64,000 nucleotides of DNA from Shewanella sp. UCD-KL12 (GTDB taxonomy: Bacteria > Pseudomonadota > Gammaproteobacteria > Enterobacterales > Shewanellaceae), in contig NZ_MPHJ01000001.1 in NCBI RefSeq assembly GCF_001957125.1, forward strand, positions 764,882-828,881, read 5' to 3'. The number at the start of each line of letters is the position of its first letter. Position 1 is the first letter of the stretch. Below the pieces are notes generated by a model. It saw only the letters and a program-made list of their open reading frames with translations. It did no database searches and was not told the DNA's origin. Positions 29,342 to 39,352 of the stretch are shown here, one piece after another. The position numbers were made by a program, and so were the translations under genes.

Positions 29342-30981
29342 TATCTGAGCTCCTCGTTATGGTCAACCGAGACGGCCTGGTTATCGGCGTTAAATGAGAT
29401 GCCGCCAAAGGGAGTGAGCTGAATACTATTGACCTCTTTTCGCTTTAAGATAAGTCGTGTTGCATGAGCAAATGGCAGCATAGGTAGCTCATCTGCAAAA
29501 AGCGCTTCGGCTTGCTGGTAGAGCGCTTTTCTTTTCTCTTTAGAGGTGATGGATTTTGCTTGCGCTAAAATATTATCGAATTCGTGATTACACCATCTTG
29601 AACGGTTACTGTTTGATTGAACTGATGAACAGCTGAGAATGGGAGTGAAAAAGTTATCAGGATCACTGTTATCAGCATTCCAGCCAATTAACACTGAGTC
29701 ATAAGTTCGCTGACTTAATTTTTGATTGAAAACACTCCAGTCGTAACTAACAATATTTACCTTGACCCCAACGTGAGCTAAATCAGCTTGAATGAGTTCA
29801 GCTGTTTTATGCGCGTTAGGGTTATAGATACGTGCCACAGGCATTGCCCATATATCGATAGTGAGGTCGTGCACACCGGCTTCTTCGAGTAAGGCTAAGG
29901 CTTTGTTGGGGTTGTAATCAATTAAACTTTGGTTTTCTGAATATGCCCAAGACATAGGGGGCAGCATACCCGTCGCTTCAACGGCTGTTTTTTGATAAAC
30001 CGCTCTGAGAATATTTTCTCTATCGACCGCATGTGCCAATGCTTTTCTCACTCGTACATCATTAAAAGGTGCTCTTTGGGTATTGAAGGCCCAAAATGCA
30101 ACGTTAAAACCTGGCATAGAGTCAACTTCTAGTGCCTCATGCTCTAGTACAACGGGAAGCTCTCCAGCTTTGGGCAGTGCAGAGACACTGCAATCCCCGG
30201 TTATTAGCTTGGCAAGTCGACTGGTACTTTTAGGAGTAATATCAAAAACTAATGTCTCGGCGCTAGGAAGTTGGCGCCAGTAATGGTCATTTCTATGGTA
30301 GCGAATATAGTCATTTTTGACATATTTAACTAATTGGAAAGGCCCTGTACCCACAGGCTCTCTATCTATGGTTTCCATTTGCTCTTCGTTTTTTAATTGA
30401 GCCGCATATTCTTGAGAAAGAACAACGGCAAAACCTGAAGCGAGATTAGAAAGGAATGAGGCATCGCGGTTTTTAAGGTGAAAAGCTACCTCGTCGTTAG
30501 ATACTTTTTCAATAGACTCAATGAGCGTGTCAAAACCAATACTTTGAAAAAATGGGTAGCCAGTTCTAGAGATTGGATAATATGCGTGTTGTGGATCAAT
30601 CACTCGATTGAACGAAAAAAGAATATCGTCTGCATTTAAATGTCGCGTTGGCGTAAATGAGCTCGAGTGATGAAAGCTGACATCCTTTCTCAACTTGAAA
30701 GTATAGGTAAGCTCATCATCACTGATGGTCCACTCGGTTGCCAATGAAGGCACAATTTGCCCCGAATGAATATCGTAATCTACCAGACCATTATATATCT
30801 GCTGCGAAGTTGCATCGACGGTTGTTCCAGAAGTCACTAGCTGTGGATTGAATGATTCAGGGTTCCCCTCAGAGCAATAAACGACTCCCGGTGGAACTTG
30901 CTTTGGGCCACATGCACTCAGTAGCAAACAAATGCATGAAATAGCAGGGCAGATTGATAGACGCTTAAACAGCACTCTCAT
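29341..30981 (-). CDS. sapA: Peptide-binding protein SapA, predicted lipoprotein
   Basis: Solute-binding component of the Sap importer, 546 aa, SBP_bac_5 family. The N-terminus has basic residues, a hydrophobic stretch and a lipobox LLSAC, so it should be membrane-anchored. The mature part has family segments YCSEGNPESFNPQ and HAVDRENI. Sap systems are linked to antimicrobial peptide tolerance and peptide or haem uptake; the substrate here cannot be told. It heads the sapABCDF operon; the promoter should lie in 30982-31167. Confidence 0.93.
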   Translation of the reverse strand: MRVLFKRLSICPAISCICLLLSACGPKQVPPGVVYCSEGNPESFNPQLVTSGTTVDATSQQIYNGLVDYDIHSGQIVPSLATEWTISDDELTYTFKLRKDVSFHHSSSFTPTRHLNADDILFSFNRVIDPQHAYYPISRTGYPFFQSIGFDTLIESIEKVSNDEVAFHLKNRDASFLSNLASGFAVVLSQEYAAQLKNEEQMETIDREPVGTGPFQLVKYVKNDYIRYHRNDHYWRQLPSAETLVFDITPKSTSRLAKLITGDCSVSALPKAGELPVVLEHEALEVDSMPGFNVAFWAFNTQRAPFNDVRVRKALAHAVDRENILRAVYQKTAVEATGMLPPMSWAYSENQSLIDYNPNKALALLEEAGVHDLTIDIWAMPVARIYNPNAHKTAELIQADLAHVGVKVNIVSYDWSVFNQKLSQRTYDSVLIGWNADNSDPDNFFTPILSCSSVQSNSNRSRWCNHEFDNILAQAKSITSKEKRKALYQQAEALFADELPMLPFAHATRLILKRKEVNSIQLTPFGGISFNADNQAVSVDHNEELR

Positions 30982-31167
30982 CGACAGATCATTTTTTCAG
31001 GACTTTGGCAGCCATTTTAACAGTGGTATTTGCCGATGAGCAATGGACATATGGTATTAATACCGATTCCCATAAAATTGTGCTTAGTTCAGAGCGCTCT
31101 CAAGGCGTTATAATCAAGACGCATTGTTGAGAAAATAGTTATCCCTTTAAGACAAAATATCCTCTCC

Positions 31168-32232
31168 CTATGTTTTATCAAGCAGGTTATATTTTTTTAA
31201 AATACCGCGTAATTGATGGTAACTAAGGTTTAAGAGCTCTGCAGTTTTCTTTTGGTTAAATTGACCCGCTTCTAAAGCTTGCTTGAGCAAGGTAACCTCT
31301 AGTGACTCACAGTGCTCCTTGAAGTCGATTGGAAAATTAACTTTGTTAGGTGCCGTGTCAGAGGTTGGAGTGGTCGTCGTCTCGCTGCTAGCCACTTCCT
31401 TCCCATTGGTAGCTTGTCGCTCTACGGTTTTTACTCGCTTGGTGGGTCGATAGGGGGAGGCGAATGGGTCAACGACTATGTTAGTAATAGGCTCATCGGT
31501 ATCCGTATTACGATAGACACTGCGCTCAACGACGTTTTTGAGCTCACGAATATTACCTGGCCATGGGTGGTCCATTAGCTGTTGTGTTGCTCGTGGGCTA
31601 AAGCCTGCAAATAGCTCGTGCTTTAATTGCCTGGCCATACCTACCGCAAAGTATTCAGCTAACGTCATAATATCTTCCTGCCTGTGCCTGAGTGGTGGCA
31701 AGGTGATGACATCGAATGCGAGCCTGTCGAGCAGGTCGGCACGAAATTCACCGATATCAGCTAAAGAGGGGAGATCTTCATTGGCTGCACATACCAGCCT
31801 CACATCGGTTTGTACTGTCTTACTGCCACCGACACGTTCAAACTCACCGTACTCTATGACTCTCAGTAGCTTTTCTTGAATCAAACCCGAAGTATTGGCC
31901 AGTTCATCAAGAAAGAGGGTCCCACCATTAGCACGTTCAAAGCGACCTTCATGTTTCTTACTCGCTCCAGTAAATGCACCCGCATCATGGCCAAACAGCT
32001 CACTTTCGAGTAAATTTTCGCTTAATGAAGAGCAGTTAAGCTTAATAAAGCTTTGGTCCCATCGCTTGGAAAGGTAATGTAGGCGTTCAGCGATTAACTC
32101 TTTACCAGTGCCGCGTTCGCCAATAATAAGTACAGGTTTAGACAGGGGCGCAACCTGAGACACATGCTCGAGTACTTCGAGCAGTGCATTCGATTGGCCA
32201 ATAAGATTATCTTGCTGAAATTGATTTGCCAC
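31168..32232 (-). CDS. pspF: Phage shock operon activator PspF
   Basis: Sigma-54 activator of pspA, 354 aa. Walker A GERGTGKE is at residues 38-45 and the sigma-54 contact loop GAFTGA at 85-90. There is no N-terminal receiver domain, as usual for PspF, which is held inactive by PspA. A Fis-type helix-turn-helix ends the protein. It is divergent from pspA across 177 bp. Confidence 0.95.
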   Translation of the reverse strand: MANQFQQDNLIGQSNALLEVLEHVSQVAPLSKPVLIIGERGTGKELIAERLHYLSKRWDQSFIKLNCSSLSENLLESELFGHDAGAFTGASKKHEGRFERANGGTLFLDELANTSGLIQEKLLRVIEYGEFERVGGSKTVQTDVRLVCAANEDLPSLADIGEFRADLLDRLAFDVITLPPLRHRQEDIMTLAEYFAVGMARQLKHELFAGFSPRATQQLMDHPWPGNIRELKNVVERSVYRNTDTDEPITNIVVDPFASPYRPTKRVKTVERQATNGKEVASSETTTTPTSDTAPNKVNFPIDFKEHCESLEVTLLKQALEAGQFNQKKTAELLNLSYHQLRGILKKYNLLDKT

Positions 32233-32352
32233 AGTAAGTTTTAGTCTTTAACGCTAATAGTTGGTGAAAATAATAATAAGACCCTCTGTTATTAAAAGAA
32301 AGAAAAAGTTAAAATATTGGTTAAGTTACTGTATTTCAAGAAATATGAAAAG

Positions 32353-32369
32353 TTGGCACAGAAAGTGGA
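32353..32369 (+). promoter_or_regulatory. Candidate sigma-54 promoter of pspA
   Basis: TTGGCAC fits the -24 element of sigma-54 promoters well. The -12 element GTGGA at the right spacing is a weaker match to TTGCA. It lies about 40 bp before the pspA start, opposite pspF, where the promoter is expected. Confidence 0.6.
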
Positions 32370-32409
32370 TTAATATCTTCGAAACCAACATTAAATAAAG
32401 GACAGCATT

Positions 32410-33093
32410 ATGGGAATTTTCTCTCGCTTCGCAGACATTATTAATTCAAACATCAGCTCACTTCTGGATAAAGCAGAAGATCCAGAAAAGATGGTTCGCC
32501 TTATTATTCAGGAGATGGAAGATACACTTGTTGAGGTTCGTTCTACTTCAGCTAAAGTACTTGCAGAGAAAAAAGAGATACTTCGCCGTATCGCGAAAGT
32601 TCAAGAGCAAGTAGCTGACTGGGAAGGTAAAGCTGAACTAGCACTTTCGAAAGACCGTGAAGATTTAGCCAAGGCAGCCCTCGTTGAAAAACAGAAAGCC
32701 AGTGAGTTAGCTGATACTTTAGCTCAAGAGTTGATTGTTGTTGAAGAGCAGATCACTCGACTTAAAGATGAAGTTAATCTACTTCAAGAAAAACTCGTTG
32801 ATGCCAAAGCGCGTCAAAAGACGATTATCATGCGTAAGCAAACTGCAAGCTCGCGCCTAGAAGTTAAAAAGCAACTTGATTCTAGCAAGATTGATAATGC
32901 GATGAGTAAGTTTGAGCAATATGAGCGCCGTGTTGAAGGCCTTGAGTCTCAAGTTGATGCCTATGATTTGGGCAATAAGAAAAGTTTGAGTGATGAATTT
33001 GCCGCTTTAGAAGCTGAAGATTCAGTCAATGCTGAACTTGAAGCATTAAAAGCTAAAGTTAAGAGCAGCAAAAGCAAAGCTAAAACAAAATAA
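32410..33093 (+). CDS. pspA: Phage shock protein A
   Basis: Peripheral inner membrane protein of the PspA/IM30 (ESCRT-III-like) family that both restrains PspF and supports damaged membranes. It has 227 aa, almost wholly coiled coil, with the amphipathic N-terminal helix MGIFSRFADIINSNISSLLD and the segment AEDPEKMVRLIIQEME. Followed after 20 bp by pspB. Confidence 0.97.
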   Translation: MGIFSRFADIINSNISSLLDKAEDPEKMVRLIIQEMEDTLVEVRSTSAKVLAEKKEILRRIAKVQEQVADWEGKAELALSKDREDLAKAALVEKQKASELADTLAQELIVVEEQITRLKDEVNLLQEKLVDAKARQKTIIMRKQTASSRLEVKKQLDSSKIDNAMSKFEQYERRVEGLESQVDAYDLGNKKSLSDEFAALEAEDSVNAELEALKAKVKSSKSKAKTK

Positions 33094-33113
33094 TAACAAT
33101 TCAGAGGTGAGTT

Positions 33114-33347
33114 ATGAACATGGATATTTTAATGGCCCCAATTATTATCTTTATGATATTCGTGGCCCCCATTTGGCTAATACTTCACTATCGCAGTAAG
33201 CGTCAAGTGAGCCAGGGACTTACTGAAGAAGAGTATACACAGCTAAATGAACTGATTACGAGAGCCGATAAAATGGCTCAACGTATAGAAACATTGGAAG
33301 CGATTCTAGACACTGAAGCCCCTCAATGGAGAAAGCATGATGAATAA
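33114..33347 (+). CDS. pspB: Phage shock protein B
   Basis: A 77-aa protein with one N-terminal membrane helix (about residues 7-26) and a cytosolic coiled coil. With PspC it senses membrane stress and releases PspA from PspF. The family pattern PIWLILHYRSK is present. A second ATG two codons on is an alternative start. Confidence 0.93.
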   Translation: MNMDILMAPIIIFMIFVAPIWLILHYRSKRQVSQGLTEEEYTQLNELITRADKMAQRIETLEAILDTEAPQWRKHDE

Positions 33348-33405
33348 TCATTCATCAATTGTTAACCCACTTTTGAGAGTCAGCTGATACATTGGAGGAA
33401 ATAAG

Positions 33406-33804
33406 ATGAGCGAAGCAGATAGGCGCACTTTATATCGTATTCCCCAGACGGGTAAGATTGCTGGGGTATGTGCCGGAATAGCCGATTATTTTAATTTTGA
33501 GACCTGGCTAGTTCGCGTTGCAGCAGCATCAATCTTTCTTCTCGGTGGCGGAGGACCAGTATTATTTATATACATTTTGTTATGGGTAATACTTGATGCA
33601 AAACCAGGAACCGCGAAGTCGGATGCTAAAGCGCATAAAGATATCGAAATTAAAAAGAAGGTTTGGCAGGCAGGAGAGCCAGCAAAGATGGCGCTACGTG
33701 ATGTGAGTGAGAAATTTAGAAGTCTAGAGAAAAGGCTTCAAAAATTAGAACACCATGTAACGTCAGATAACTTCGATTTAAAACAAGAGATCAATAATCT
33801 TTAA
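33406..33804 (+). CDS. pspC: Phage shock protein C
   Basis: A 132-aa membrane protein with the PspC domain at residues 8-65 (YRIPQTGKIAGVCAGIADYF) including one hydrophobic helix, then a C-terminal Leu-zipper-like helix. It works with PspB in stress signalling. It has a GGAGG ribosome-binding site and follows pspB by 58 bp. Confidence 0.94.
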   Translation: MSEADRRTLYRIPQTGKIAGVCAGIADYFNFETWLVRVAAASIFLLGGGGPVLFIYILLWVILDAKPGTAKSDAKAHKDIEIKKKVWQAGEPAKMALRDVSEKFRSLEKRLQKLEHHVTSDNFDLKQEINNL

Positions 33805-33813
33805 TCCTTCCAA

Positions 33814-33832
33814 TGGGCGACGTAGTCGCCCA
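33814..33832. repeat. Perfect hairpin between pspC and ycjX
   Basis: TGGGCGAC-GTA-GTCGCCCA is a perfect 8-bp stem with a 3-base loop. No T-run follows, so it is more likely an mRNA-stability or attenuation element than a terminator. Confidence 0.6.
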
Positions 33833-33852
33833 GATCACTTTAAGTGTAGGCC

Positions 33853-35307
33853 ATGAGTCGTATTAATCGCTCCTTTTCAAAGATAACTCAATCTGTAAGT
33901 AATAAAACCTTATCGTTTGCCCATCGCGCATCAGATAGAAATATCAGGCTGGCTGTAACAGGCCTTTCAGGGGCAGGAAAAACCGCATTCATTACAGGGC
34001 TTGTCAATCAACTGCTCAATGCTGGCGTGACCACTCAAGGGAATAACCTTCCACTTTGGCAAGTTACTCGAGAGGAGAGGCTGTTCGGTGTTAAAAGGAC
34101 ATTACAACCCGATCTGACCGTTGCGAGTTTCGATTATGAACTCGGTATGTCATCGCTAAAACAAACACAGCCACAATGGCCTGCATCGACCCGTAATATC
34201 AGTGAGCTAAGACTAACGCTACGTTACCAGCCGGTAAAAGGCCTACTCGCAAAAGTGACTGAAAGTGCCAATCTTTACTTAGATATAATCGACTATCCGG
34301 GTGAATGGTTGCTCGATCTGCCAATGTTGAAGCAAAACTATCAACAATGGTCACACTCTCAGGTACAACGTAAGTCTATTTTAAGCCGCTCACAATATTA
34401 CGATGCATTTTGTACAGAGAGCGCTGCACTGAAACTTGAGGGCGCAGCCGATGAAGCGCAACTCAAACGTATCGCTGACATTTATCAGACGTTATTGCTA
34501 GATTGTGTCAATCAGCATGGGTTTTACTATGTGCAACCAGGTCGTCTACTCTTGCCGGGTGAATTTGCAGGCTCGCCAGTGTTGGCCTTTTACCCACTGC
34601 TCAGCTTATCAATTGAGGAGCATGAACGTTTAGACCGTTTGGACGCTTCATCGACCTATCAGGTACTAAAAACACGCTTTAAAGAGTATCAAGATAAGGT
34701 GATTAGACCCTTTTATAAGGAGTACTTTTCCACCTTCGATCGACAACTTTTACTGGTCGATTGTTTCACTCCGCTCAACCGCGGTAAAGCCCAGTTCGAT
34801 GATATGACTCAAGCGCTAAATGGCATTATGGAGAGTTTTAAATTTGGTCAATCGAATCTGTTAAAGCGGTTGTTCTCTCCAAGAATCGATAAATTACTAT
34901 TTGCAGCGAGTAAAGTTGATCACATCACTCGAGATCAACAAAGCAATGTGCTGTCATTACTTACAGAGTTAGTTAAACAGAGCCAGAGTCAGGCAAAATT
35001 TGAAGGCTGTGAAGTGGAGACTATGGCCATTAGCGCGATAAAAGCCACTCAACATGGGATGATTAAATCGGCTAAAAATGAAGTTGAAGTGGTTAAAGGC
35101 ATAAGCTTAGACACTCAACAGAGCGTGACCCTGTTTCCTGGGGAAGTACCTAAATCTCTGCCTAATTCAACATTTTGGGATAACCAAGGCTTTGAGTTTA
35201 TGAATTTTGCGCCGCCTAGCTATAGCCCAAAATCTGGTGGAGCAGACTTTGAGCATATTCGTCTCGACCACCTTCTGCAGTTTTTACTTGGTGACAAACT
35301 GAGTTAA
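33853..35307 (+). CDS. ycjX: YcjX family P-loop NTPase (DUF463)
   Basis: A 484-aa GTPase-like protein found with psp genes in many gammaproteobacteria. The P-loop GLSGAGKT is at residues 37-44 and a DYPGEWLLDLPML segment acts as the G3-like region. Its cellular role is not established; association with the Psp response comes from the neighbours, as in E. coli. It precedes ycjF by 23 bp. Confidence 0.92.
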   Translation: MSRINRSFSKITQSVSNKTLSFAHRASDRNIRLAVTGLSGAGKTAFITGLVNQLLNAGVTTQGNNLPLWQVTREERLFGVKRTLQPDLTVASFDYELGMSSLKQTQPQWPASTRNISELRLTLRYQPVKGLLAKVTESANLYLDIIDYPGEWLLDLPMLKQNYQQWSHSQVQRKSILSRSQYYDAFCTESAALKLEGAADEAQLKRIADIYQTLLLDCVNQHGFYYVQPGRLLLPGEFAGSPVLAFYPLLSLSIEEHERLDRLDASSTYQVLKTRFKEYQDKVIRPFYKEYFSTFDRQLLLVDCFTPLNRGKAQFDDMTQALNGIMESFKFGQSNLLKRLFSPRIDKLLFAASKVDHITRDQQSNVLSLLTELVKQSQSQAKFEGCEVETMAISAIKATQHGMIKSAKNEVEVVKGISLDTQQSVTLFPGEVPKSLPNSTFWDNQGFEFMNFAPPSYSPKSGGADFEHIRLDHLLQFLLGDKLS

Positions 35308-35330
35308 TTAGCCTCTTTACGAGAAATATC

Positions 35331-36446
35331 ATGACTGATAGTAAGCCTAGTTTGAAGAAGCAGCAAGTGTTTGACTCCCCAACTGAGGAGGAGCCAAGTT
35401 TACGTGGGGCACATAAGTTCAATGAAGAGGAGTTTATTGCGCCACCACAAGCGCAAGTAGACCTCAATGAAATGCAGCAAGAGGTCGAATCTCGATTTGA
35501 GCAAGCATCGCCCCTATTTGATAAAGAGCCTGTAGGCAAAGATAAGCGCCGGTGGTCATTACTGGCTAAGGGGATACTTGTCGGCTTTATTGGTTTAGTG
35601 GTGACAGAAACTGGGCTCAGCCTCAGAGATGTTTGGCTTGAAAGCCCGTTTATTTTTGGCTTGTATTTAACTTTGACCCTACTCGTGTCTCTATGGGCTG
35701 GCAAAATAGCCTTCACTGAATGGCGAAAGTTACATAGACTTAAATCTGTAGAGGAGGCGCAACAAAGAGGCGATCGATTAGCTTTAAGCATGCAGATGGG
35801 GGAAGCCGATAAATTTATTGGTGAGATACTCTCAAACCTCCCCAGTGAAACAGACGCTCAGAAATATATTAACTCTGCCCAGCCTGAGCATAATGATGCA
35901 GAGAAACTTATCTTATTCGAAGAGTTAGTGCTGACTGAACGCGATCTTATTGCTAAAAAAGTTGTCCGACGTTATGCGCAGGAGTCAGCGCTCTTATTGG
36001 CAGCTAGCCCACTCGCGGTGTTAGATATGGCAATAATTTTGTGGCGTAATCAGCGCATGATAGTCAAGATTGCCCAGTGCTACGGCATTGAGCTAGGTTA
36101 TTGGAGCCGTATTAAATTGATCCGGGGAGTTATCACTAACATTATTTATGCTGGAACAAGTGAGATAGCCACGGATTTAGGCACCCAATTATTGTCAGTT
36201 GAGATGACCGGAAAGCTGTCTGCTCGACTGGCGCAAGGATTAGGTGGTGGTTTGCTAACGGCCCGTTTGGGTTATCAAGCTATGGAGCTTTGCCGTCCGC
36301 TTTCATTCAAAGAGGGAGCAAGGCCAAAACTGTCTGGGATCCATAAAGAGTTATTGTTAGATCTTAAAGAGTTATCTTCCTCTGTCCTAAAGCAATCTGC
36401 AAAGGAAAAGGTCGCTCGTAACAAAGAATTTACATCTGAGACTTGA
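35331..36446 (+). CDS. ycjF: YcjF family membrane protein (UPF0283/DUF697)
   Basis: A 371-aa inner membrane protein. The acidic N-terminus is followed by two adjacent membrane helices at about residues 72-120 and a C-terminal DUF697 region (about 200-345) with RVAQESALLLAASPLAVLD-like sequence. It pairs with YcjX in many genomes. Last gene of the psp block. Confidence 0.9.
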   Translation: MTDSKPSLKKQQVFDSPTEEEPSLRGAHKFNEEEFIAPPQAQVDLNEMQQEVESRFEQASPLFDKEPVGKDKRRWSLLAKGILVGFIGLVVTETGLSLRDVWLESPFIFGLYLTLTLLVSLWAGKIAFTEWRKLHRLKSVEEAQQRGDRLALSMQMGEADKFIGEILSNLPSETDAQKYINSAQPEHNDAEKLILFEELVLTERDLIAKKVVRRYAQESALLLAASPLAVLDMAIILWRNQRMIVKIAQCYGIELGYWSRIKLIRGVITNIIYAGTSEIATDLGTQLLSVEMTGKLSARLAQGLGGGLLTARLGYQAMELCRPLSFKEGARPKLSGIHKELLLDLKELSSSVLKQSAKEKVARNKEFTSET

Positions 36447-36557
36447 TTATTTTTCATCATATGTTTACTCCACCTTCGAACAGGAACAAGGTAAATAAAG
36501 CGCTGGTATTAAAATCAATCTAACAGCTGGCGCTCTTAAAGACCTTGGAGAAACTTT

Positions 36558-37745
36558 ATGAAGGATAAGTGGGCTCAAGCCACGAAAGTGATACATGCTG
36601 GGCATATTAAGGATAAGACTGGGGCGTTAGTCTCGCCACTTTGCCAAAGTGCAACGTTTGTATTTGATAATGCTGAGCAAGGTGGAGCTAGGTTTGCTGG
36701 AGAGGAGCCTGGTTATATCTATACACGACTTGGAAATCCAACAACTGCTGAGCTAGAGCGGAAAATGGCTGAACTTGAGGGAGCCCAAGCAGCCGCAGCG
36801 ACAGCATCTGGAATGGCGGCTGTCTCATCTGCGCTGTTAGCGAACCTTTCACACGGCGATCACCTTGTCGCGTCTAAAGCCGTCTATGGTTGTACGTTTT
36901 CATTGATGACGAGTCAGTTTGAAAAGTTTGGTATTGCCGTCACTTTGGTAGATTTTAAAGATATTGAGGCAATCACTGCTGCTATTACGGCGAAAACTAA
37001 GGTTCTGTTTTGTGAAACCCCCGTAAATCCTCACTTAGACGTATTTGACTTAGATGCCATAGTCGCTGAAGCCAAAAAGCATAAACTGATCACTATAGTC
37101 GATAACACGTTTATGACTCCGCTATTGCAACAACCAATCAAGCATGGTGTTGATATCGTGGTGCATAGTGCCACCAAATATCTTAACGGTCATGGGGATG
37201 TGATTGCCGGCATTATCTGTGGTAGTGATGAACAGATAGAAAAGATAAAGTTTGAAACGTTAAAAGATCTTGGTGGCGTGCTTTCTCCACATGATGCTTG
37301 GCTCATACTTCGTGGCCTTAAAACCTTAGATGTTAGGCTTGAGAGACACTGTAATAACGCTCAAAGGTTAGTTGAATATCTGCTTTCACATCCCAAAGTG
37401 GTTAAGGTCTATTATCCAGGGTTAAAGGGCACTGAGGGGGAGCGCTTAATCGGAAAGCAGATGCAACGTGGTGGTGGCGTAATAGGTTTTGAACTTAATG
37501 CTAATTATGAACAATCGATCGCGTTTATAAACCAGCTCAAGCTATTTTCAATCGCCGTTAGCTTAGGAGATGCTGAATCGCTTATCCAGCATCCGGCATC
37601 AATGACTCATGCAACTTATGAAGCGCTCGACAGAGTCGCTGCTGGAATTAGTGAAAACTTGTTACGCATTTCAGTAGGACTAGAAGCTGTAGAAGATCTG
37701 ATTATCGATCTGGAGCAGGCGCTAGAAGGTGTGAAAACGAGTTGA
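36558..37745 (+). CDS. megL: Methionine gamma-lyase
   Basis: PLP enzyme that cleaves L-methionine to methanethiol, ammonia and 2-oxobutyrate. It has 395 aa of the Cys/Met-metabolism fold type I family. The PLP Lys is K207 in HSATKYLNGHGD. C112 in VYGCTFSL matches the active-site Cys that marks methionine gamma-lyases and is absent from most cystathionine lyases, which is why this call is preferred. The gene has a GGAG-type ribosome-binding site, stands alone and ends at a terminator. Confidence 0.88.
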   Translation: MKDKWAQATKVIHAGHIKDKTGALVSPLCQSATFVFDNAEQGGARFAGEEPGYIYTRLGNPTTAELERKMAELEGAQAAAATASGMAAVSSALLANLSHGDHLVASKAVYGCTFSLMTSQFEKFGIAVTLVDFKDIEAITAAITAKTKVLFCETPVNPHLDVFDLDAIVAEAKKHKLITIVDNTFMTPLLQQPIKHGVDIVVHSATKYLNGHGDVIAGIICGSDEQIEKIKFETLKDLGGVLSPHDAWLILRGLKTLDVRLERHCNNAQRLVEYLLSHPKVVKVYYPGLKGTEGERLIGKQMQRGGGVIGFELNANYEQSIAFINQLKLFSIAVSLGDAESLIQHPASMTHATYEALDRVAAGISENLLRISVGLEAVEDLIIDLEQALEGVKTS

Positions 37746-37761
37746 TGAGTCGTTTTATAGT

Positions 37762-37788
37762 AAAGCCGCCCTAAAGAGGGCGGCTTTT
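37762..37788. terminator. Bidirectional terminator between megL and the SLC13 gene
   Basis: AAAGCCGCCC and GGGCGGCTTT pair around TAAAGA; T-rich on the plus side and usable by the minus-strand gene. Confidence 0.88.
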
Positions 37789-37819
37789 ACGTTATGGGCC
37801 GTTAACTTATACCGAAGGT

Positions 37820-39211
37820 TTAGAAGCTCCAGAATGTGTGAGAAACAACATAAAGTACCAACATACTAATGAAGTTGATGATCACACCAGCACGCATCAT
37901 CTCTGATTGCTTGATAAAGCCTGAGCCGTACACTATGGCGTTTGGTGGGGTTGCAACCGGTAACATAAAGGCACAAGAAGCTGCGATACCAATGAGCACA
38001 GATATCATAATCGGCGATAAACCTAAGGGCTCTGCGATAGCCGCGAAAACAGGTACTAATAATGCTGCACTGGCCGTATTACTGGCAAACTCTGTGAGCA
38101 TGACAACGAAGAAGATAACTGCAAAGGTAAATAGCGCCATATGCGTGCTACCAAAGATATCTGTTACCGTGTGCGCTAGGAAAACACTGGTTCCCGTTGC
38201 TTTTAAAATAGCACTAAGTGTTAAACCACCGCCAAATAGAATTAATACTCCCCAGTCAGTCGTACGCTCAATTTTTTTCCAATCAACTAGACCAAGGCCC
38301 GCTAAGGTGACTACGGCGCTTAATGCTACGACAGTATCAAATTTAGATATTCCGCCCAACGCTTGAGAGAGTGGTTTACTAAAGATCCAGCAGCACACTG
38401 TAGTGATAAATATGAGTAGGGTTAACTTACCTTGTAAGGTGAGCTTGCTATCTGTTTTTTCAACTTTGCAAATCAATGAAAGATCAGGTTTTAGAAATAG
38501 ATAAAGCGCAATAAGCATGCTAGGTAACATCAGTGCGACGGTGATCAAGCCAAACTCTAACCATTCGCTAAAGCTAAGCCCAACTTGTGCTGCTGCAATA
38601 GCATTTGGTGGGCTGCCGACTAACGTTCCTATGCCACCGATATTGGCTGAGTACGCAATACCAAGCAGCATAAACAAGTAAGTACTTTTATGCTCTTTAA
38701 AGTCTAGCTGCTGCAAGATCCCAAGCGCTAACGGCAGCATCATAGCCGCCGTTGCGGTATTACTGATCCACATTGAAAGCAGCGCTGTAATACCAAAAAG
38801 TAACATACAGGCTGAACTCAATTTTCCCTTTGAAGCTGTTAATACTTTTTCTGCGATTAGCTTATCTATGCCTTGATGGTTGAGCGCTGCTGCAAGAACA
38901 AAACCACCAAAAAAGAGATAGATAATCGGGTTGGCAAAGTTGCTCATTGCGACTTTGGTTTCAAACACTCCGAGCAGCACAGCCAATATAGGGATAAGGA
39001 TTGCTGTGATACTGATATGGATTGCTTCAGTTAACCATAGGATGGCAGCAAAGATGAGAATAGAGAGACCTGTATTGATCCCCTCCTCAAATGGAAGAAA
39101 GTTATATAAAAGTACAAAAAGGGCGATATCTGCAAAAAGGATAATCAGCTTCTTTTGCGGAGAGCTAATTCCGGCTTGCTGCCCTGTAGGGGTTTGTTCA
39201 ATTTGTTCCAT
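37820..39211 (-). CDS. SLC13/DASS family sodium:anion symporter
   Basis: Multi-pass inner membrane transporter, 463 aa. The two family hairpin signatures SNTATAAMMLPLA and SNTASAALLVPV and the C-terminal LPVATPPNAIVYGSGF are clear. Members take up di- or tricarboxylates or sulfate with sodium; the substrate cannot be read here. It is monocistronic, with a possible CRP site upstream. Confidence 0.9.
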   Translation of the reverse strand: MEQIEQTPTGQQAGISSPQKKLIILFADIALFVLLYNFLPFEEGINTGLSILIFAAILWLTEAIHISITAILIPILAVLLGVFETKVAMSNFANPIIYLFFGGFVLAAALNHQGIDKLIAEKVLTASKGKLSSACMLLFGITALLSMWISNTATAAMMLPLALGILQQLDFKEHKSTYLFMLLGIAYSANIGGIGTLVGSPPNAIAAAQVGLSFSEWLEFGLITVALMLPSMLIALYLFLKPDLSLICKVEKTDSKLTLQGKLTLLIFITTVCCWIFSKPLSQALGGISKFDTVVALSAVVTLAGLGLVDWKKIERTTDWGVLILFGGGLTLSAILKATGTSVFLAHTVTDIFGSTHMALFTFAVIFFVVMLTEFASNTASAALLVPVFAAIAEPLGLSPIMISVLIGIAASCAFMLPVATPPNAIVYGSGFIKQSEMMRAGVIINFISMLVLYVVSHTFWSF

Positions 39212-39352
39212 TGGCTGAGCCTTCCATTTTCATTATTATTTATGGGATTTAAAATAACTCAGAGGTTTCATTCAGCAAACTAAATTAGTTAGTGCCTTTA
39301 TTACACTCATCGTCAAGTGATGAGGTGATCCTTCTATGATTTTTACTATTTA

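Noticed and set aside
37869..38366. 165-aa plus-strand frame opposite the SLC13 transporter
   Set aside because: Antisense shadow of a well-supported membrane protein.
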